From the NCBI GenBank assembly GCA_020249775.1, contig JADCFA010000005.1, forward strand, positions 114,778 to 178,777: DNA of 64,000 nt, read 5' to 3'. Each line of letters opens with the position of its first letter. Within the stretch, counting starts at the first letter, position 1. This DNA comes from Roseomonas sp. (GTDB lineage: Bacteria; Pseudomonadota; Alphaproteobacteria; Acetobacterales; Acetobacteraceae). Under the pieces are notes generated by a model. The model had not been told where the DNA came from, made no database searches, and saw only the letters and a list, made by a program, of their open reading frames with translations. Positions 17,002 through 26,900 of the stretch are shown piece after piece. Position numbers and translations under genes: made by a program.

Positions 17002-18045
17002 TTACGAATTCGGCCCGCGTTCCATGGAATAGGGCTGCCAACGCTTGAGTTTGGAATCCGTGAGCACCGTCGGGTTGACGCAGGAAAGCGGCCAACGGCC
17101 CGAAAGCACGAGGGCGATATTCTGCCCAACGCGGCGCTTGCGCGCCGGATCAAACCGCGCAGAGGCAGAGGCATTATGCGGCGACAGGATCACATTCTGC
17201 ATCTTGTGGAGCGGATTGTCTGGCTTGGTCGGTTCAATTTCAAACACATCAATCCCGGCACCCGCGATCCAGCCCTTTTGCAGCGCCTTGATCAAGCCAG
17301 CTTCTTCCACTGTGGGGCCGCGGCCTGTCGTGATGAACAGCGCGTTCTTCTTCATCTGCTTGAAGTGCTTTTCCCTGAAGAAACCGCGCGTTTCGGGGGT
17401 GTCCGGCAAATGCATGGACACGAAATCAGAACTCGCGAGCAAATCGGAAAGGCTTGCCGGCTCCACGCCGAGCGCTGACATGGTCAGTTCTTCCACGAAG
17501 GGATCGAAAGCCTTCATATGCAGACCAAAGGCGCGGGCGCGATGCGCGGTGGCGCGCGCGACACGGCCAAAGCCGATGAAGCCAAGCGTCTGGCCCATCA
17601 GGCGCGGAATTTGCAGCAATTGCGGCCGGCCTTCACCCCAGCGGCCTTCGCGCACCATGCGATCCTGTTCAATGCAGCGCCGATGCGTTGCCAGCAGCAG
17701 CATCATGGCGTGATCGGCCACTTCTTCGATGAAGGTATCGGGACAATTCGTGACCGGAATGCCCTGCGCGGTCGCCGCCGCCACATCCACATAGTCAACG
17801 CCAACGGACCCAAGCGCGATGATGCGACATTTCTTCAGCGCCTTGATCATCTTGGCATTGAATTGCATGCCCTTCGCGTAAACCGCATCGGCCTGCGCGG
17901 CCTTGGCGATGAAATCCTTTTCATTCGGCTGGCATTCGATGATTTCAACACCCATGCCATCCAGCGCTTCCAGCTCATAATCATAGCCGCCGCCAGAGGT
18001 GGTGAAGGACGCCGCTGCGGGCGTCAGGATGGTGAATTTTGCCAT
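17002..18045 (-). CDS. D-isomer-specific 2-hydroxyacid dehydrogenase
   Basis: This NAD-dependent family interconverts D-2-hydroxy acids and 2-oxo acids. The 347 residues show the Rossmann motif GFIGFGRVA (155-163), the catalytic arginine in TTGRG (R242), the acidic partner in DVFEIEP (near 269-271) and the catalytic histidine in SPHNAS (H290). It sits between an ABC permease gene (19 bp) and the crotonase (19 bp), so it likely processes the compound imported by the ABC system. Related annotations include phosphoglycerate dehydrogenase-like and CtBP-like, but serine synthesis is unlikely given the context. Confidence 0.9.
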   Translation of the reverse strand: MAKFTILTPAAASFTTSGGGYDYELEALDGMGVEIIECQPNEKDFIAKAAQADAVYAKGMQFNAKMIKALKKCRIIALGSVGVDYVDVAAATAQGIPVTNCPDTFIEEVADHAMMLLLATHRRCIEQDRMVREGRWGEGRPQLLQIPRLMGQTLGFIGFGRVARATAHRARAFGLHMKAFDPFVEELTMSALGVEPASLSDLLASSDFVSMHLPDTPETRGFFREKHFKQMKKNALFITTGRGPTVEEAGLIKALQKGWIAGAGIDVFEIEPTKPDNPLHKMQNVILSPHNASASARFDPARKRRVGQNIALVLSGRWPLSCVNPTVLTDSKLKRWQPYSMERGPNS

Positions 18046-18064
18046 GTGATCGGTCCTTTTCAGA

Positions 18065-18967
18065 TCATTCCTTGACCGCGCCGGTCAAAGAGGAAACGTA
18101 GTAATCCACGAAGAAGGAATAGAAGATCGCGACCGGCAGCGAGCCAAGCAAGGCACCCGCCATCAGCGCACCCCATTGATAGACATCGCCGGTGACCAAT
18201 TCGGTCAGGATCGCGACGGGGACGGTCTTGTTCTCGCTCGATTGAATGAAGGCGAGCGCATAGATGAATTCATTCCAGGATAGCGTGAAGGAAAAAATAC
18301 CCGCGCTGATCAGCCCAGGCACCGCCAGGGGCAGCGTGATCTGCCGCAGGATTTGCAGCCGCGTTGCGCCATCAATCAGCGCGCATTCTTCAAGCTCATA
18401 GGGAATGGATTTGAAATAGCCAATCAGCAGCCAGGTGCAGAAGGGCACCAGGAAGGTCGGATAGACCAGGATGAGCGCAAAGGGCGTATCAAACAGCCCA
18501 AGCTGAAACACCATGGTGGCCAGCGGAATGAACAGGATGGAAGGCGGCACCAGATAGGCCAGATAAATTCCAAGCCCGACATATTGGCTACCCGTGAAGC
18601 GCAGTCGCTGAATGGCATAGGCCGCAAGCGTGGAACTGACCAGCGATAGAACAGTGGCGCCAATCGCCACCATCATCGTTGTCATCAGCCATTTCGGATA
18701 GGCCGTATTGAATAGCAGCAACCTGATGTGATCAAGCGTGGGGGAGCTGATCCAGAAAGGATTATGCGTCTTGTAGTCGTAAAGCTCCGCATTGGGTTTG
18801 AAGGAAGTGATGGTCATCCAATAGAAGGGAAACAGCAGGATGATCAGAAAGCAGGCGAGCGGCAGATAGATGGTGACCATCCGCCGTGCCTTGCTGTCCC
18901 AGGCCATGGCCTCTTGCGGGGCCGCGGCGCTTGCCTGGGCTTCGGGTGCTTCGGCTGTTGCGCTCAT
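18065..18967 (-). CDS. ABC sugar transporter permease (MalG/CUT1 type)
   Basis: The 300-residue protein has six hydrophobic helices and the EAA loop ECALIDGATRLQILRQITLP that docks the ATPase. The N-terminus has an Ala/Gln-rich cytoplasmic lead of about 30 residues. It is the second of two permease genes (18 bp after the first) in an operon with binding protein and ATPase, so together they form a complete CUT1-type importer. Confidence 0.92.
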   Translation of the reverse strand: MSATAEAPEAQASAAAPQEAMAWDSKARRMVTIYLPLACFLIILLFPFYWMTITSFKPNAELYDYKTHNPFWISSPTLDHIRLLLFNTAYPKWLMTTMMVAIGATVLSLVSSTLAAYAIQRLRFTGSQYVGLGIYLAYLVPPSILFIPLATMVFQLGLFDTPFALILVYPTFLVPFCTWLLIGYFKSIPYELEECALIDGATRLQILRQITLPLAVPGLISAGIFSFTLSWNEFIYALAFIQSSENKTVPVAILTELVTGDVYQWGALMAGALLGSLPVAIFYSFFVDYYVSSLTGAVKE

Positions 18968-18985
18968 TTTTTGTTGTTCCCGGCG

Positions 18986-19936
18986 TCAATCATTGGTTTC
19001 GCCCTGCTGCCACTTGCGCCGCGCCAATGCGAAATAGCTGAACAGCGTCGCGAAAACGAGGAAGGGGATCATGGAAACCGCAATCGCCGCGCCCTCACCC
19101 AATTGCCCCGCGGGGATACCGCGCTGAAAGGCGAGGGTTGCGAGCAAATGCGTGGAATTCACCGGCCCACCGCGCGTGATGGCATAGACAAGCTGGAAAT
19201 CCGTGAAGGTGAAGATGATGCTGAAGGTCATCACAATCGCCAGGATCGGCAGCAGCATCGGGAAAGTGATGTAGCGGAAGCGCTGCCAGGCGGTGGAACC
19301 ATCCAACAGCGCTGCCTCATAAAGCGATGGCGAAATGGTCTGCAAACCAGCGAGCAGCGAGATCGCCACAAAGGGAATGCCGCGCCAGATATTGGCGGCA
19401 ATCAGTGACCAGCGCGCAGGCCAGGCGGTATTGATGAAATCCACATTGGTATCGCGCAGGCCGAGTTCGATCAGCATCCAGGAAATAACAGAAAATTGCG
19501 GATTATAAATCCACCAGAAGGCCACTGCCGTCAGCACCGTCGGCACAATCCAGGGCAGCAGGATAATGGCGCGCAGCAGCGATTTGAAAGGCAGGTGATT
19601 GTTCAGCAGCAGCGCCAGCCAAAGGCCGAGCGCGAATTTTCCAATGGTGGCGATGCCTGTGTAGAAAACACTGAAAAAGACCGCGTTCCAGAAAATCGGG
19701 TCCTCTATCATGAATTCGAAATTCTCAAGCCCCACCCAACGCCCGCTACGCCCGATGGTGGTATCGGTAAAGGCAAGCCAAATCCCAAGGCCCAAAGGAT
19801 AGGTCAGAAACACCGCGAGCAACCCAACCGCGGGCAACAGGCAGATGATGATCAGGAAGGGCTTCCAATCGAGCAGCCTAGTCAACCAGCTCTGCTCAAT
19901 CTTCGGCCTGACCCATCCGGTAGTGCTACTGGACAT
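18986..19936 (-). CDS. ABC sugar transporter permease (MalF/UgpA type)
   Basis: The 316-residue protein has six predicted helices and the EAA loop EAALLDGSTAWQRFRYITFP near residues 210-230. It begins with a polar N-terminus and a first helix at about 32-52. It lies 55 bp after the binding protein gene and 18 bp before its partner permease. Confidence 0.92.
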   Translation of the reverse strand: MSSSTTGWVRPKIEQSWLTRLLDWKPFLIIICLLPAVGLLAVFLTYPLGLGIWLAFTDTTIGRSGRWVGLENFEFMIEDPIFWNAVFFSVFYTGIATIGKFALGLWLALLLNNHLPFKSLLRAIILLPWIVPTVLTAVAFWWIYNPQFSVISWMLIELGLRDTNVDFINTAWPARWSLIAANIWRGIPFVAISLLAGLQTISPSLYEAALLDGSTAWQRFRYITFPMLLPILAIVMTFSIIFTFTDFQLVYAITRGGPVNSTHLLATLAFQRGIPAGQLGEGAAIAVSMIPFLVFATLFSYFALARRKWQQGETND

Positions 19937-19991
19937 CAGCGGGGCTCCGGCAAGGGGGCGGCCTTTGCGTTGAAGGCCGCCCTTGTTTCAC

Positions 19992-21335
19992 TCAACCGCG
20001 GCGGAAGATGCGGCGGGACCGCCGATCAGCCTCACGCATTGCCGCTTCCGGCGTTGCCTGACCGGCCGCGACAGAAGCAAACATCTGCACCAACACATAT
20101 TCCGCATTGGCCTGGCCTGAGGCTTCCGAGATCGGACCCTTATAGCCATTCCAGAACTGGTTGTTCATGGCATCGCGGAAGATCGTGACCTTCGGATCGC
20201 TGGTCCAAACGGCAGAGGCACGATAGGCATTCAGCGGATGCGCCCAATAGCCGAGATTGGCATTGAGCCAGGGTTCATATTGTTCCGTTTCCATCATGAA
20301 AGTCAGGAAGGCCTTGGCCGCATTGGGGAAGCGGCTATGGCGGAACACCATGGCATTCAGCGTGAGTGGCGCATTGGGCCAGCTATTCGCCTGACCAAGC
20401 GGCATGACGCTGTGTTCCGAATCATCGGCAATGGCGCGCGTGGCGGGATCATTCTTCAAGGCGAAATAGAGCGAAACGCCATTCTGCGTCAGCCAGCAGG
20501 TATTCGCAGCATAGGCCTGGTTGTTGCTGATATCGCCCCAGGCAATCGTGCCGCCATCAACGAAGGTCGGATAGAGTTCCCTGAGGTAATTCAGCGCCGC
20601 GAGAGTCTGCGGGCTATTCACCGAAACCGCGCCGCTTTCATCGGTGATGGAAGCGCCATGGCTCCACATCAGCCAATTGGCGAAGCCATTGCCATCACCC
20701 ATCGCATTGCCGAGCGCGAAGCCCGCCGGCTTGTTGATGCGGCGCAGACGCCGGCAGAGTTCAAGAACGCCCGGCAGATCATTCGGCGGCGCCTGGAAGC
20801 CGACCTCATTCACGGCTGATTTGCGCCAGATCAGCGGGCCAGAGGTGCCGCCCATGGGCAGGCCGATCCAGTTATTTGTGCCGTGGCGCTTGCCGAGCTT
20901 TTCGCCGCCAAACATCCAGCCACCATATTTTTTGCCGAGATATTCAGCGATATCCGAGACCTCAACGAGCTTGTCCACATAGATATGCGGTGCATCGCCA
21001 AAGCCGATGATACAATCCGGCCCGGCGCCGGTATTGGCAGTGACGGCGGTTTGCTGGTTGATGTCTTCCCAGCCGACGAAATCCACGCGCACCTGCACGC
21101 CGGTTTGCTGGGTGAAGCGCGCGGCATTGGCGCGGAACACTTCCTCATCTGGCGCGACAAAGCGCACCGGACGCAGGATGCGCAAGCTGGCGCCGTTTTC
21201 AATTGGCAGGCGCGGCGCGGCAACACTGGCGTCCCCGCGCACTTGGTTTTGCGCCAGCGCCTCACCGCCTGCGGCAAGTGCGGCCATGCCGACACCAGCG
21301 CCAAGGATACTGCGACGTGTAATGATATTGGCCAT
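19992..21335 (-). CDS. ABC transporter extracellular binding protein (family 1, CUT1)
   Basis: This 447-residue periplasmic protein has a Tat-type signal (TRRSILGAG, cleavage near GEALAQ, residue 29) and the family 1 fold features: a RFTQQTGVQVRVDFVGWED strand-helix start, GPDCIIGFGDAP, and a hinge-region SGPLIWRKSAVNEVGF. It presents substrate to the two downstream permeases. The family binds oligosaccharides, polyols or glycerol-phosphate esters, but neighbouring ThDP and CoA-acting enzymes suggest that the ligand may be an acidic compound; this is inference. Confidence 0.9.
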   Translation of the reverse strand: MANIITRRSILGAGVGMAALAAGGEALAQNQVRGDASVAAPRLPIENGASLRILRPVRFVAPDEEVFRANAARFTQQTGVQVRVDFVGWEDINQQTAVTANTGAGPDCIIGFGDAPHIYVDKLVEVSDIAEYLGKKYGGWMFGGEKLGKRHGTNNWIGLPMGGTSGPLIWRKSAVNEVGFQAPPNDLPGVLELCRRLRRINKPAGFALGNAMGDGNGFANWLMWSHGASITDESGAVSVNSPQTLAALNYLRELYPTFVDGGTIAWGDISNNQAYAANTCWLTQNGVSLYFALKNDPATRAIADDSEHSVMPLGQANSWPNAPLTLNAMVFRHSRFPNAAKAFLTFMMETEQYEPWLNANLGYWAHPLNAYRASAVWTSDPKVTIFRDAMNNQFWNGYKGPISEASGQANAEYVLVQMFASVAAGQATPEAAMREADRRSRRIFRRG

Positions 21336-21368
21336 GTTTTCACTCCCTAATGTTTGGTTGGACTGAAA

Positions 21369-22421
21369 CTAAATCCTCTGCCCGCTTGCCTTGTCAAAAA
21401 GATGCACAAGGGAAAGCTCGGGCGATATCGCAAGCGCCTCACCGTGATGGGAGGCTATCCTTTCACGAAACGCACCCATGACGGTGATGTCACCGACCCG
21501 CAGGATCACCTGGGTTTCGGAACCCGTCGGCTCCACCACCTGAATGGTGGTCTTGATGCCATTCGGATCAAGGCGCAGATGCTCCGGCCGGATGCCATAA
21601 ATCACTTCCGCCCCATCACGCCCGGCATAGGCGGGCGGCAGGGGCCAGCTTGTACCGCCGCCATCAATGAAGCTGCCATCCTTGATCCGCCCGGCCAGCA
21701 GGTTCATCGCTGGTGAACCAATGAAGCCGGCCACGAAAAGATTGGCCGGCCGGTCATAAAGCTCAAGCGGGGCGCCGGCCTGTTCAATGCGCCCATGATT
21801 CATGACCACGATCTTGTCCGCCATGGTCATGGCTTCGATCTGATCATGCGTCACATACACCGTTGTGACCTTCAGGCGCTGGTGCAATTCCTTGATTTCA
21901 GCGCGCATCTGCACACGCAGCTTGGCATCAAGATTCGAAAGAGGCTCGTCAAACAAAAAGACCTGCGGGTTGCGCACAATGGCGCGCCCCATGGCAACAC
22001 GCTGGCGCTGACCACCCGAAAGCTGTCGCGGATAGCGATGCAGCAACTGCTCAAGCCCCAGAATACGCGCGGCCTTCTGCACCTCCTGGTCCATGACTTC
22101 CTTTGGCGCGCCAGCAAGCTTCATGGAAAACGCCATATTCTGATAAACGGTCATATGCGGATAAAGCGCGTAATTCTGGAACACCATCGCGATGTCACGG
22201 TCTTTGGGCGGCACCTTATTCACCACCCGGTCACCGATCGCGATTTCACCGCCCGTGATATTCTCAAGCCCCGCGAGCATCCGCAGCAGCGTGGACTTGC
22301 CGCAGCCCGAAGGCCCGACAAGGACAACGAATTGCCCGTCTTCAATATCCACGCTCACGCCGTGCAATACCTGCGTGGAGCCGAAAGCCTTTCTGACTTC
22401 GCGAATTTCAACCGTCGCCAT
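21369..22421 (-). CDS. ABC transporter ATPase (UgpC/MalK type)
   Basis: The 350-residue protein has Walker [10 protein letters not shown] (36-44), the signature [14 protein letters not shown], Walker [12 protein letters not shown], a switch histidine in [11 protein letters not shown], and a C-terminal TOBE-type domain (about 235-350) typical of MalK/UgpC. It energises the CUT1 importer encoded by the next three genes. It follows the ThDP enzyme gene by 34 bp. Confidence 0.94.
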   Translation of the reverse strand: MATVEIREVRKAFGSTQVLHGVSVDIEDGQFVVLVGPSGCGKSTLLRMLAGLENITGGEIAIGDRVVNKVPPKDRDIAMVFQNYALYPHMTVYQNMAFSMKLAGAPKEVMDQEVQKAARILGLEQLLHRYPRQLSGGQRQRVAMGRAIVRNPQVFLFDEPLSNLDAKLRVQMRAEIKELHQRLKVTTVYVTHDQIEAMTMADKIVVMNHGRIEQAGAPLELYDRPANLFVAGFIGSPAMNLLAGRIKDGSFIDGGGTSWPLPPAYAGRDGAEVIYGIRPEHLRLDPNGIKTTIQVVEPTGSETQVILRVGDITVMGAFRERIASHHGEALAISPELSLVHLFDKASGQRI

Positions 22422-22455
22422 GCATTATTCCTTCCCGGCCTGCGGTGACCCGCTT

Positions 22456-24084
22456 CTATTGGCGTGAGACTTCCGTTTCCTTCGATGTGATGAATTCCAG
22501 CAAAACGGGATTGCCCTTCCTGGTCTGTTCAATGCCGCGCTTGATCGCCGGAATGATATCCGCGACCTTTTCCACCCTTTCGCCATAGCCGCCGAAGGCG
22601 CGCGCCATGGCCGCGTAATCGCCCGAAATATCGGTGGAGCGATATTTCTTCGTGCTTATCGGCATGACCTTCAATTCAATCGCCATCGAGAAATTATTGA
22701 GCAGGATTGACATGATCGGGATACGTTCACGCACCGCCGTTTCGAAATCCATCCCCGTAAAGCCAATCGCCGCATCGCCCCAGACATTGATGCAAAGCTT
22801 GTCGGGTGCGGCGAGCTTCGCCCCCATGGCAAGCCCAAGCCCATAGCCAAGCTGCGTCGTCTTGCCCCAGCCGAGATAGGTCAGCGGCTTGCGGCTGACC
22901 CAGAAGGGGGAGAGTTGATCGCGCGGGCTGCCGGCATCATGGGTGATGATGGTATTGTCCACATCCACCGTCCGCCACAAATCGCGCAAAACGCGATAGG
23001 GGTTGAGCGGGGATGCATCGCTATCCGTCTTATGCGCCCAGGCGGCCAGCCATTCCTTGTTCAGGCTGGCGATTTCCTTTGCCACCGCCGTGCTGCTGCG
23101 CGGTTTTTTGATGCGCGTCGCCAAATCCGCGATCAGCCCATCCATCGTCATGCCCGCATCACCCACAAGCCCGATTTCAATTGGCACATCCTTGCCCAAA
23201 TGATCGGGATCGAGCGTTGCGTGAATGATCTTCTTGCCGGCGGGCATTTTCACGCCGAAATTGGTTTCGGTGAAGGAACAGCCGATCCCCAAGATCACAT
23301 CAGCATTGTCCAGGAAATGGCGCACGCCACGCCGCATGGCCAAGCCGCCGGAACCAAGCGCCAGCGGATGGTCTTCCGGGAAGGCGGATTTGCCGCCAAG
23401 GCTGGTGGTAACAGGTGCCGCCAGCATTTCAGCCAGCGCCTGCAATTGCGGCCAGGCGCGCGCCCAATGCACGCCGGTGCCGGCATAGATCACCGGGCGC
23501 TTCGCCTTGGCCAGCAATGCCGCGGCGCGTTCCACATCGGCCGGATCGGGGCCATAGCGCGTGGCGGCAACCGGGTGATAGGCCAGCGGTTCCGGCACTT
23601 CCTCATTCCACATATCGGTCGGGATTTCGACCAGAACGGGGCCGCCACGGCCATTGCGCAGCCGGGCAAAGGCGCGGCGCAGGATATTCGGCACCTCAGC
23701 CGCGCTCATGATCGGCTCAGCGGATTTGGTGATGCCGCGCATTTGCACGGAAGAATTGAAATTCGGGTCAATATGCGCAATGCGGCGCGGATAGCCCATG
23801 GGCAGCACCAGCACCGGCACGCTTTCGCCATAGCATTGCGCCACACCGCCATAGGCGTTCTCGGCGCCCGGGCCATGCTGCATGCAGAAGGCACCGATGG
23901 TGCGGCCCGATGTCACGCGCGAAATCGCATCCGCCATATGCAGGCCGATTCTCTCCTGCCGCACCATGATGGGGCGAATATCCGCATCCGCCGCATATTC
24001 GATCAAATGATTGACCGGATAGCCGGTGAGGATCTGAATCCCCTCACGCTTCATGATTTCAGCAATTGCCGCGCCGAGTTTCAT
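22456..24084 (-). CDS. Thiamine diphosphate-dependent enzyme (acetolactate synthase-like)
   Basis: The 542-residue protein has the three-domain plan of the acetolactate synthase/decarboxylase group. The catalytic glutamate is E44 in RQERIGLHMAD. The central FAD/NAD-like domain spans about 190-330. The ThDP/metal motif is GDAAIGFTGMDFETA, ending LNNFS about 30 residues later. Members of the group decarboxylate 2-oxo acids and transfer or release the resulting aldehyde. Being first in an operon with an ABC importer, a 2-hydroxyacid dehydrogenase and a crotonase, it is unlikely to be the housekeeping IlvB: no ilvN is present. The true substrate is unknown. Confidence 0.88.
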   Translation of the reverse strand: MKLGAAIAEIMKREGIQILTGYPVNHLIEYAADADIRPIMVRQERIGLHMADAISRVTSGRTIGAFCMQHGPGAENAYGGVAQCYGESVPVLVLPMGYPRRIAHIDPNFNSSVQMRGITKSAEPIMSAAEVPNILRRAFARLRNGRGGPVLVEIPTDMWNEEVPEPLAYHPVAATRYGPDPADVERAAALLAKAKRPVIYAGTGVHWARAWPQLQALAEMLAAPVTTSLGGKSAFPEDHPLALGSGGLAMRRGVRHFLDNADVILGIGCSFTETNFGVKMPAGKKIIHATLDPDHLGKDVPIEIGLVGDAGMTMDGLIADLATRIKKPRSSTAVAKEIASLNKEWLAAWAHKTDSDASPLNPYRVLRDLWRTVDVDNTIITHDAGSPRDQLSPFWVSRKPLTYLGWGKTTQLGYGLGLAMGAKLAAPDKLCINVWGDAAIGFTGMDFETAVRERIPIMSILLNNFSMAIELKVMPISTKKYRSTDISGDYAAMARAFGGYGERVEKVADIIPAIKRGIEQTRKGNPVLLEFITSKETEVSRQ

Positions 24085-24252
24085 ACCGGACTTCCCCTAC
24101 CCTGGCGCCAGGCGCCGTTTCATCCCTTGGCACGCTGACGGTGCCTGGACTGAAGCCTAGGCTTGCTTTGCGCCCGGATGCAATAAGGCAATGGCCTTGC
24201 GCCCTTGGCCCGGCCCCGGCAGGCTGAACGCCGCCCTTTTGAAGGATCGCCC

Positions 24253-25191
24253 ATGCCCATCCCCGCCTTGTTTCAGGGAAGAATCGCCCTGCCGGTGATT
24301 GCCGCCCCCATGTTCCTGGTCTCAGGCCCCGATCTGGTGGTGGAAACCTGCAAGGCGGGCGTGGTGGGAAGCTTCCCGGCACTCAATCAAAGAAGCACGG
24401 AAGGCTATGGGGAATGGCTTGCCGAAATCCGTGAGAGAACCGGCAATGCCGCCGCCCCCTTTGGTGTCAATCTGATTGTGCATCGGTCCAATGCCAGGCT
24501 GGATGCGGATTTGGCGGAAACGGTGCGCCAGCGCGTGCCCTTCGTGATCACCTCGCTGGGTGCGGTATCGGAAGTGGTGGATGCCATCCATGGCTATGGC
24601 GGGTTGGTGTTTCATGACGTCATCAATCTGCGCCATGCGCAAAAGGCGGCGGAAGCGGGCGTTGATGGGCTGATAGCGGTATGCGCCGGCGCGGGCGGGC
24701 ATGCCGGCACCTATAACCCCTTCGCCTTCCTGCATGAGATCCGGCAATTCTATCAGGGCACCATTATCCTATCGGGTGCCATGTCCACCGGCGCGCATGT
24801 GGTAGCCGCACGGGCGGCGGGGGCGGATTTTGCGTATTTGGGCACGCGCTTCATCGCGACCACGGAAAGCCGCGCGCCGGAAGACTACAAGCAAATGATC
24901 CTGGCCGCGACGGCCAAGGATATTGTCTATACCAATGCGATCAGCGGGGTGAATGGCAACTTCCTGCGCGCATCTTTGGAAGCGGCGGGGCTGGATCCCG
25001 CGAATTTGCCTGAATTCAACAGGGAACTTCATCTGGGTAGCAGCGAAAAACGCGCCTGGAAGAATATCTGGTCCGCAGGCCAGGGCGTTGGCGCCATCCA
25101 GGATGTGCCGAGCACGGCGGAATTGGTGGCGCGGCTCAGGCGGGAATATGATGCGGCGATTGCCGGGTTGAACAGGGGCTTCGCCGCCTGA
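24253..25191 (+). CDS. Nitronate monooxygenase family protein (2-nitropropane dioxygenase-like)
   Basis: These FMN TIM-barrel enzymes oxidise alkyl nitronates. The 312-residue protein starts at ATG 24253 behind GAAGGA and shows LPVIAAPMFLVSG at the N-terminus, the catalytic-histidine loop CAGAGGHAGTYNPF, the phosphate-binding SGAMSTGAHV and LGTRFIATTES motifs. It is divergent from the ThDP operon across 168 bp. A hairpin without T-run (GCGGATCG/CGATCCGC, 25203-25222) follows the stop. Many family members act on other substrates, so the exact activity is open. Confidence 0.88.
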   Translation: MPIPALFQGRIALPVIAAPMFLVSGPDLVVETCKAGVVGSFPALNQRSTEGYGEWLAEIRERTGNAAAPFGVNLIVHRSNARLDADLAETVRQRVPFVITSLGAVSEVVDAIHGYGGLVFHDVINLRHAQKAAEAGVDGLIAVCAGAGGHAGTYNPFAFLHEIRQFYQGTIILSGAMSTGAHVVAARAAGADFAYLGTRFIATTESRAPEDYKQMILAATAKDIVYTNAISGVNGNFLRASLEAAGLDPANLPEFNRELHLGSSEKRAWKNIWSAGQGVGAIQDVPSTAELVARLRREYDAAIAGLNRGFAA

Positions 25192-25202
25192 TTGAAATTG
25201 TT

Positions 25203-25222
25203 GCGGATCGTCGCCGATCCGC
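25203..25222. terminator. Possible terminator hairpin after the nitronate monooxygenase gene
   Basis: An 8-bp perfect stem (GCGGATCG/CGATCCGC, TCGC loop) lies 12 bp after the stop codon. No T-run follows, so it could be a stabilising hairpin instead of an intrinsic terminator. Confidence 0.35.
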
Positions 25223-25339
25223 CCTCAAACGCCGGCGCGCGCCTCTGCGCGCTTGGCTTCGCCGCATAAGCGGCGTCGCCCATTCGGGCTCGCGCCCCCC
25301 TTCAGCGGGCGTTGGCGCTTTTCCTGGTCAGCCTTACCC

Positions 25340-26116
25340 CTACTTCCGCAATTCCATCTGGATCGGCCCCTCCCGCTCACCACGGGCAAATTGGTCCACC
25401 ATGGCATTGCCGGTATCGCCAAGCTTCGCGGCCTCACCGGTCCAGATGATGCGGCCCTTATGGATCATGGCGGCGTCATCACCAATGCGCCGCGCGCTTG
25501 CCATGTCATGCGTGATGGAAACCGCTGTCGCGCCCAGCCGATGCACCACATCCATAATCAGCCCATCAATCACCGCGCCCATGATGGGATCAAGCCCGGT
25601 GGTGGGTTCATCGAAGAAAATGATCTCTGGCTCGGCGGCAATGGCGCGCGCCAGGGCGACGCGTTTTTGCATGCCACCCGAAAGCTCTGATGGCGAAAGA
25701 TCACCGACCGATGCGGCAAGGCCCACTTGCGCCAGCACCTCGGCCGCCTTGTCACGGGCGCGGGCGCGGGTGATGCGCTTTTGCGCCAGCAGCTTGAAGC
25801 AGACATTTTCCCAAACCGGCAGGCTGTCAAACAGCGCGCCATTCTGAAACAGCATGCCGATGCGGTCATTCAAAGCCTCGCGCTCCCGCCGCGGTAGCTT
25901 CAGGATGTTCTGGCCGTCAATCTCGATGCTGCCGGCATCGGGTTCAATCAGGCCGAGGATACATTTGATGGTGACGGATTTGCCGGAACCCGAACCGCCC
26001 AGAATAACCATGCCATGACCCGCGCGGATATCCAGATCCACGCCATCCAGCACCTGCTTTGGCCCGAAGGCTTTTGAGAGCCCGCGCAGGCGAATTTTCG
26101 GCACCGCGCCACTCAT
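25340..26116 (-). CDS. mlaF: Phospholipid transport ABC ATPase MlaF
   Basis: MlaF drives phospholipid trafficking between outer and inner membrane with MlaE. The 258-residue protein has Walker A GGSGSGKS, a QNGALFDSL Q-loop typical of the Mla/Mce ATPases, signature LSGGMQKRVALARA, Walker B IIFFDEPTTGLDP and a THDM switch. It overlaps mlaE by four bases. The usual mlaD, mlaC and mlaB partners are not in the window. Confidence 0.92.
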   Translation of the reverse strand: MSGAVPKIRLRGLSKAFGPKQVLDGVDLDIRAGHGMVILGGSGSGKSVTIKCILGLIEPDAGSIEIDGQNILKLPRREREALNDRIGMLFQNGALFDSLPVWENVCFKLLAQKRITRARARDKAAEVLAQVGLAASVGDLSPSELSGGMQKRVALARAIAAEPEIIFFDEPTTGLDPIMGAVIDGLIMDVVHRLGATAVSITHDMASARRIGDDAAMIHKGRIIWTGEAAKLGDTGNAMVDQFARGEREGPIQMELRK

Positions 26117-26898
26117 CGCGCGAAGAACATTTCGGTAATGATGTAATCCAGCGCCAGAATGAGGATGGACGAAATCACCACTGCCGAAATTGTCGCCGCC
26201 CCCACGCCCTGCGCGCCGCCCTTGCTGTTATAGCCGCACCAGCAGCCCATCAGCGCAATCACAAAGCCAAAGACGGATGCCTTCACAAGGCCAGAGACCA
26301 CATCCATGGTCTGCATGAAATCAAGCGTGGCGCGCAAATACCCGGCCGAGCTGAAGCCAAGCTTGGCCGTGCCGATCAGCCAACCGCCCATCACCCCAAG
26401 CGTATCGGCAATCAGCACCAGAAAGGGCAAGGCGATGGCGCCCGCCAAAAGCCGAGGTGCCACCAGGTATTTCATTGGGTTGGTGGAAAGCGTGGTCAGC
26501 GCATCAATCTGATCCGTCACGCGCATGGTGCCGATTTCAGCGGCGAAGGATGCACCGATGCGCCCGGCCACCATAAGCCCGGCAATCACCGGGCCCAATT
26601 CGCGCGTGATGGAAAGCACAACGACATTCGCCACCGCCCCTTCGGCATTGAAGCGCGCAAACCCCGTATAGGTTTGCAGCGCCAGCACCATGCCGGTGAA
26701 TATCGCGGTCAGCGCCACCACGGGCAGGGAGAAATAACCAATCTCCACCACATGGCGCAGGAAAATCCGGCCATAGAAGGGTGGACGAAACAGATGCGAA
26801 ACGCCTTCCAGCGCGAACAGCACCACCGCACCAATGCGTTGCAGCGCGCCCAGCACCGCGCGCCCGAGTGCCGCAACAGGATCCAGGATCGCGGCCAA
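26113..26898 (-). CDS. mlaE: Phospholipid transport permease MlaE
   Basis: The 261-residue protein has about five or six hydrophobic segments and the MlaE-family blocks GMVLALQTYTGFARF, RELGPVIAGLMVAGRIGASFAAEIGTM and the DALTTLSTNPMKYLVAPRL segment. It forms the membrane part of the Mla importer with MlaF, encoded immediately downstream with a four-base overlap. It starts 2 bp after alr. Confidence 0.93.
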   Translation of the reverse strand: MAAILDPVAALGRAVLGALQRIGAVVLFALEGVSHLFRPPFYGRIFLRHVVEIGYFSLPVVALTAIFTGMVLALQTYTGFARFNAEGAVANVVVLSITRELGPVIAGLMVAGRIGASFAAEIGTMRVTDQIDALTTLSTNPMKYLVAPRLLAGAIALPFLVLIADTLGVMGGWLIGTAKLGFSSAGYLRATLDFMQTMDVVSGLVKASVFGFVIALMGCWCGYNSKGGAQGVGAATISAVVISSILILALDYIITEMFFAR

Positions 26899-26900
26899 GC

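Noticed and set aside
22456..24084. Housekeeping acetolactate synthase IlvB
   Set aside because: There is no adjacent ilvN or ilvC and the gene sits in an ABC-importer operon.
22915..24138. A 407-codon plus-strand frame antisense to the ThDP enzyme
   Set aside because: The opposite strand encodes a full ThDP enzyme; the frame is rich in His/Arg/Gln and lacks a recognisable domain.
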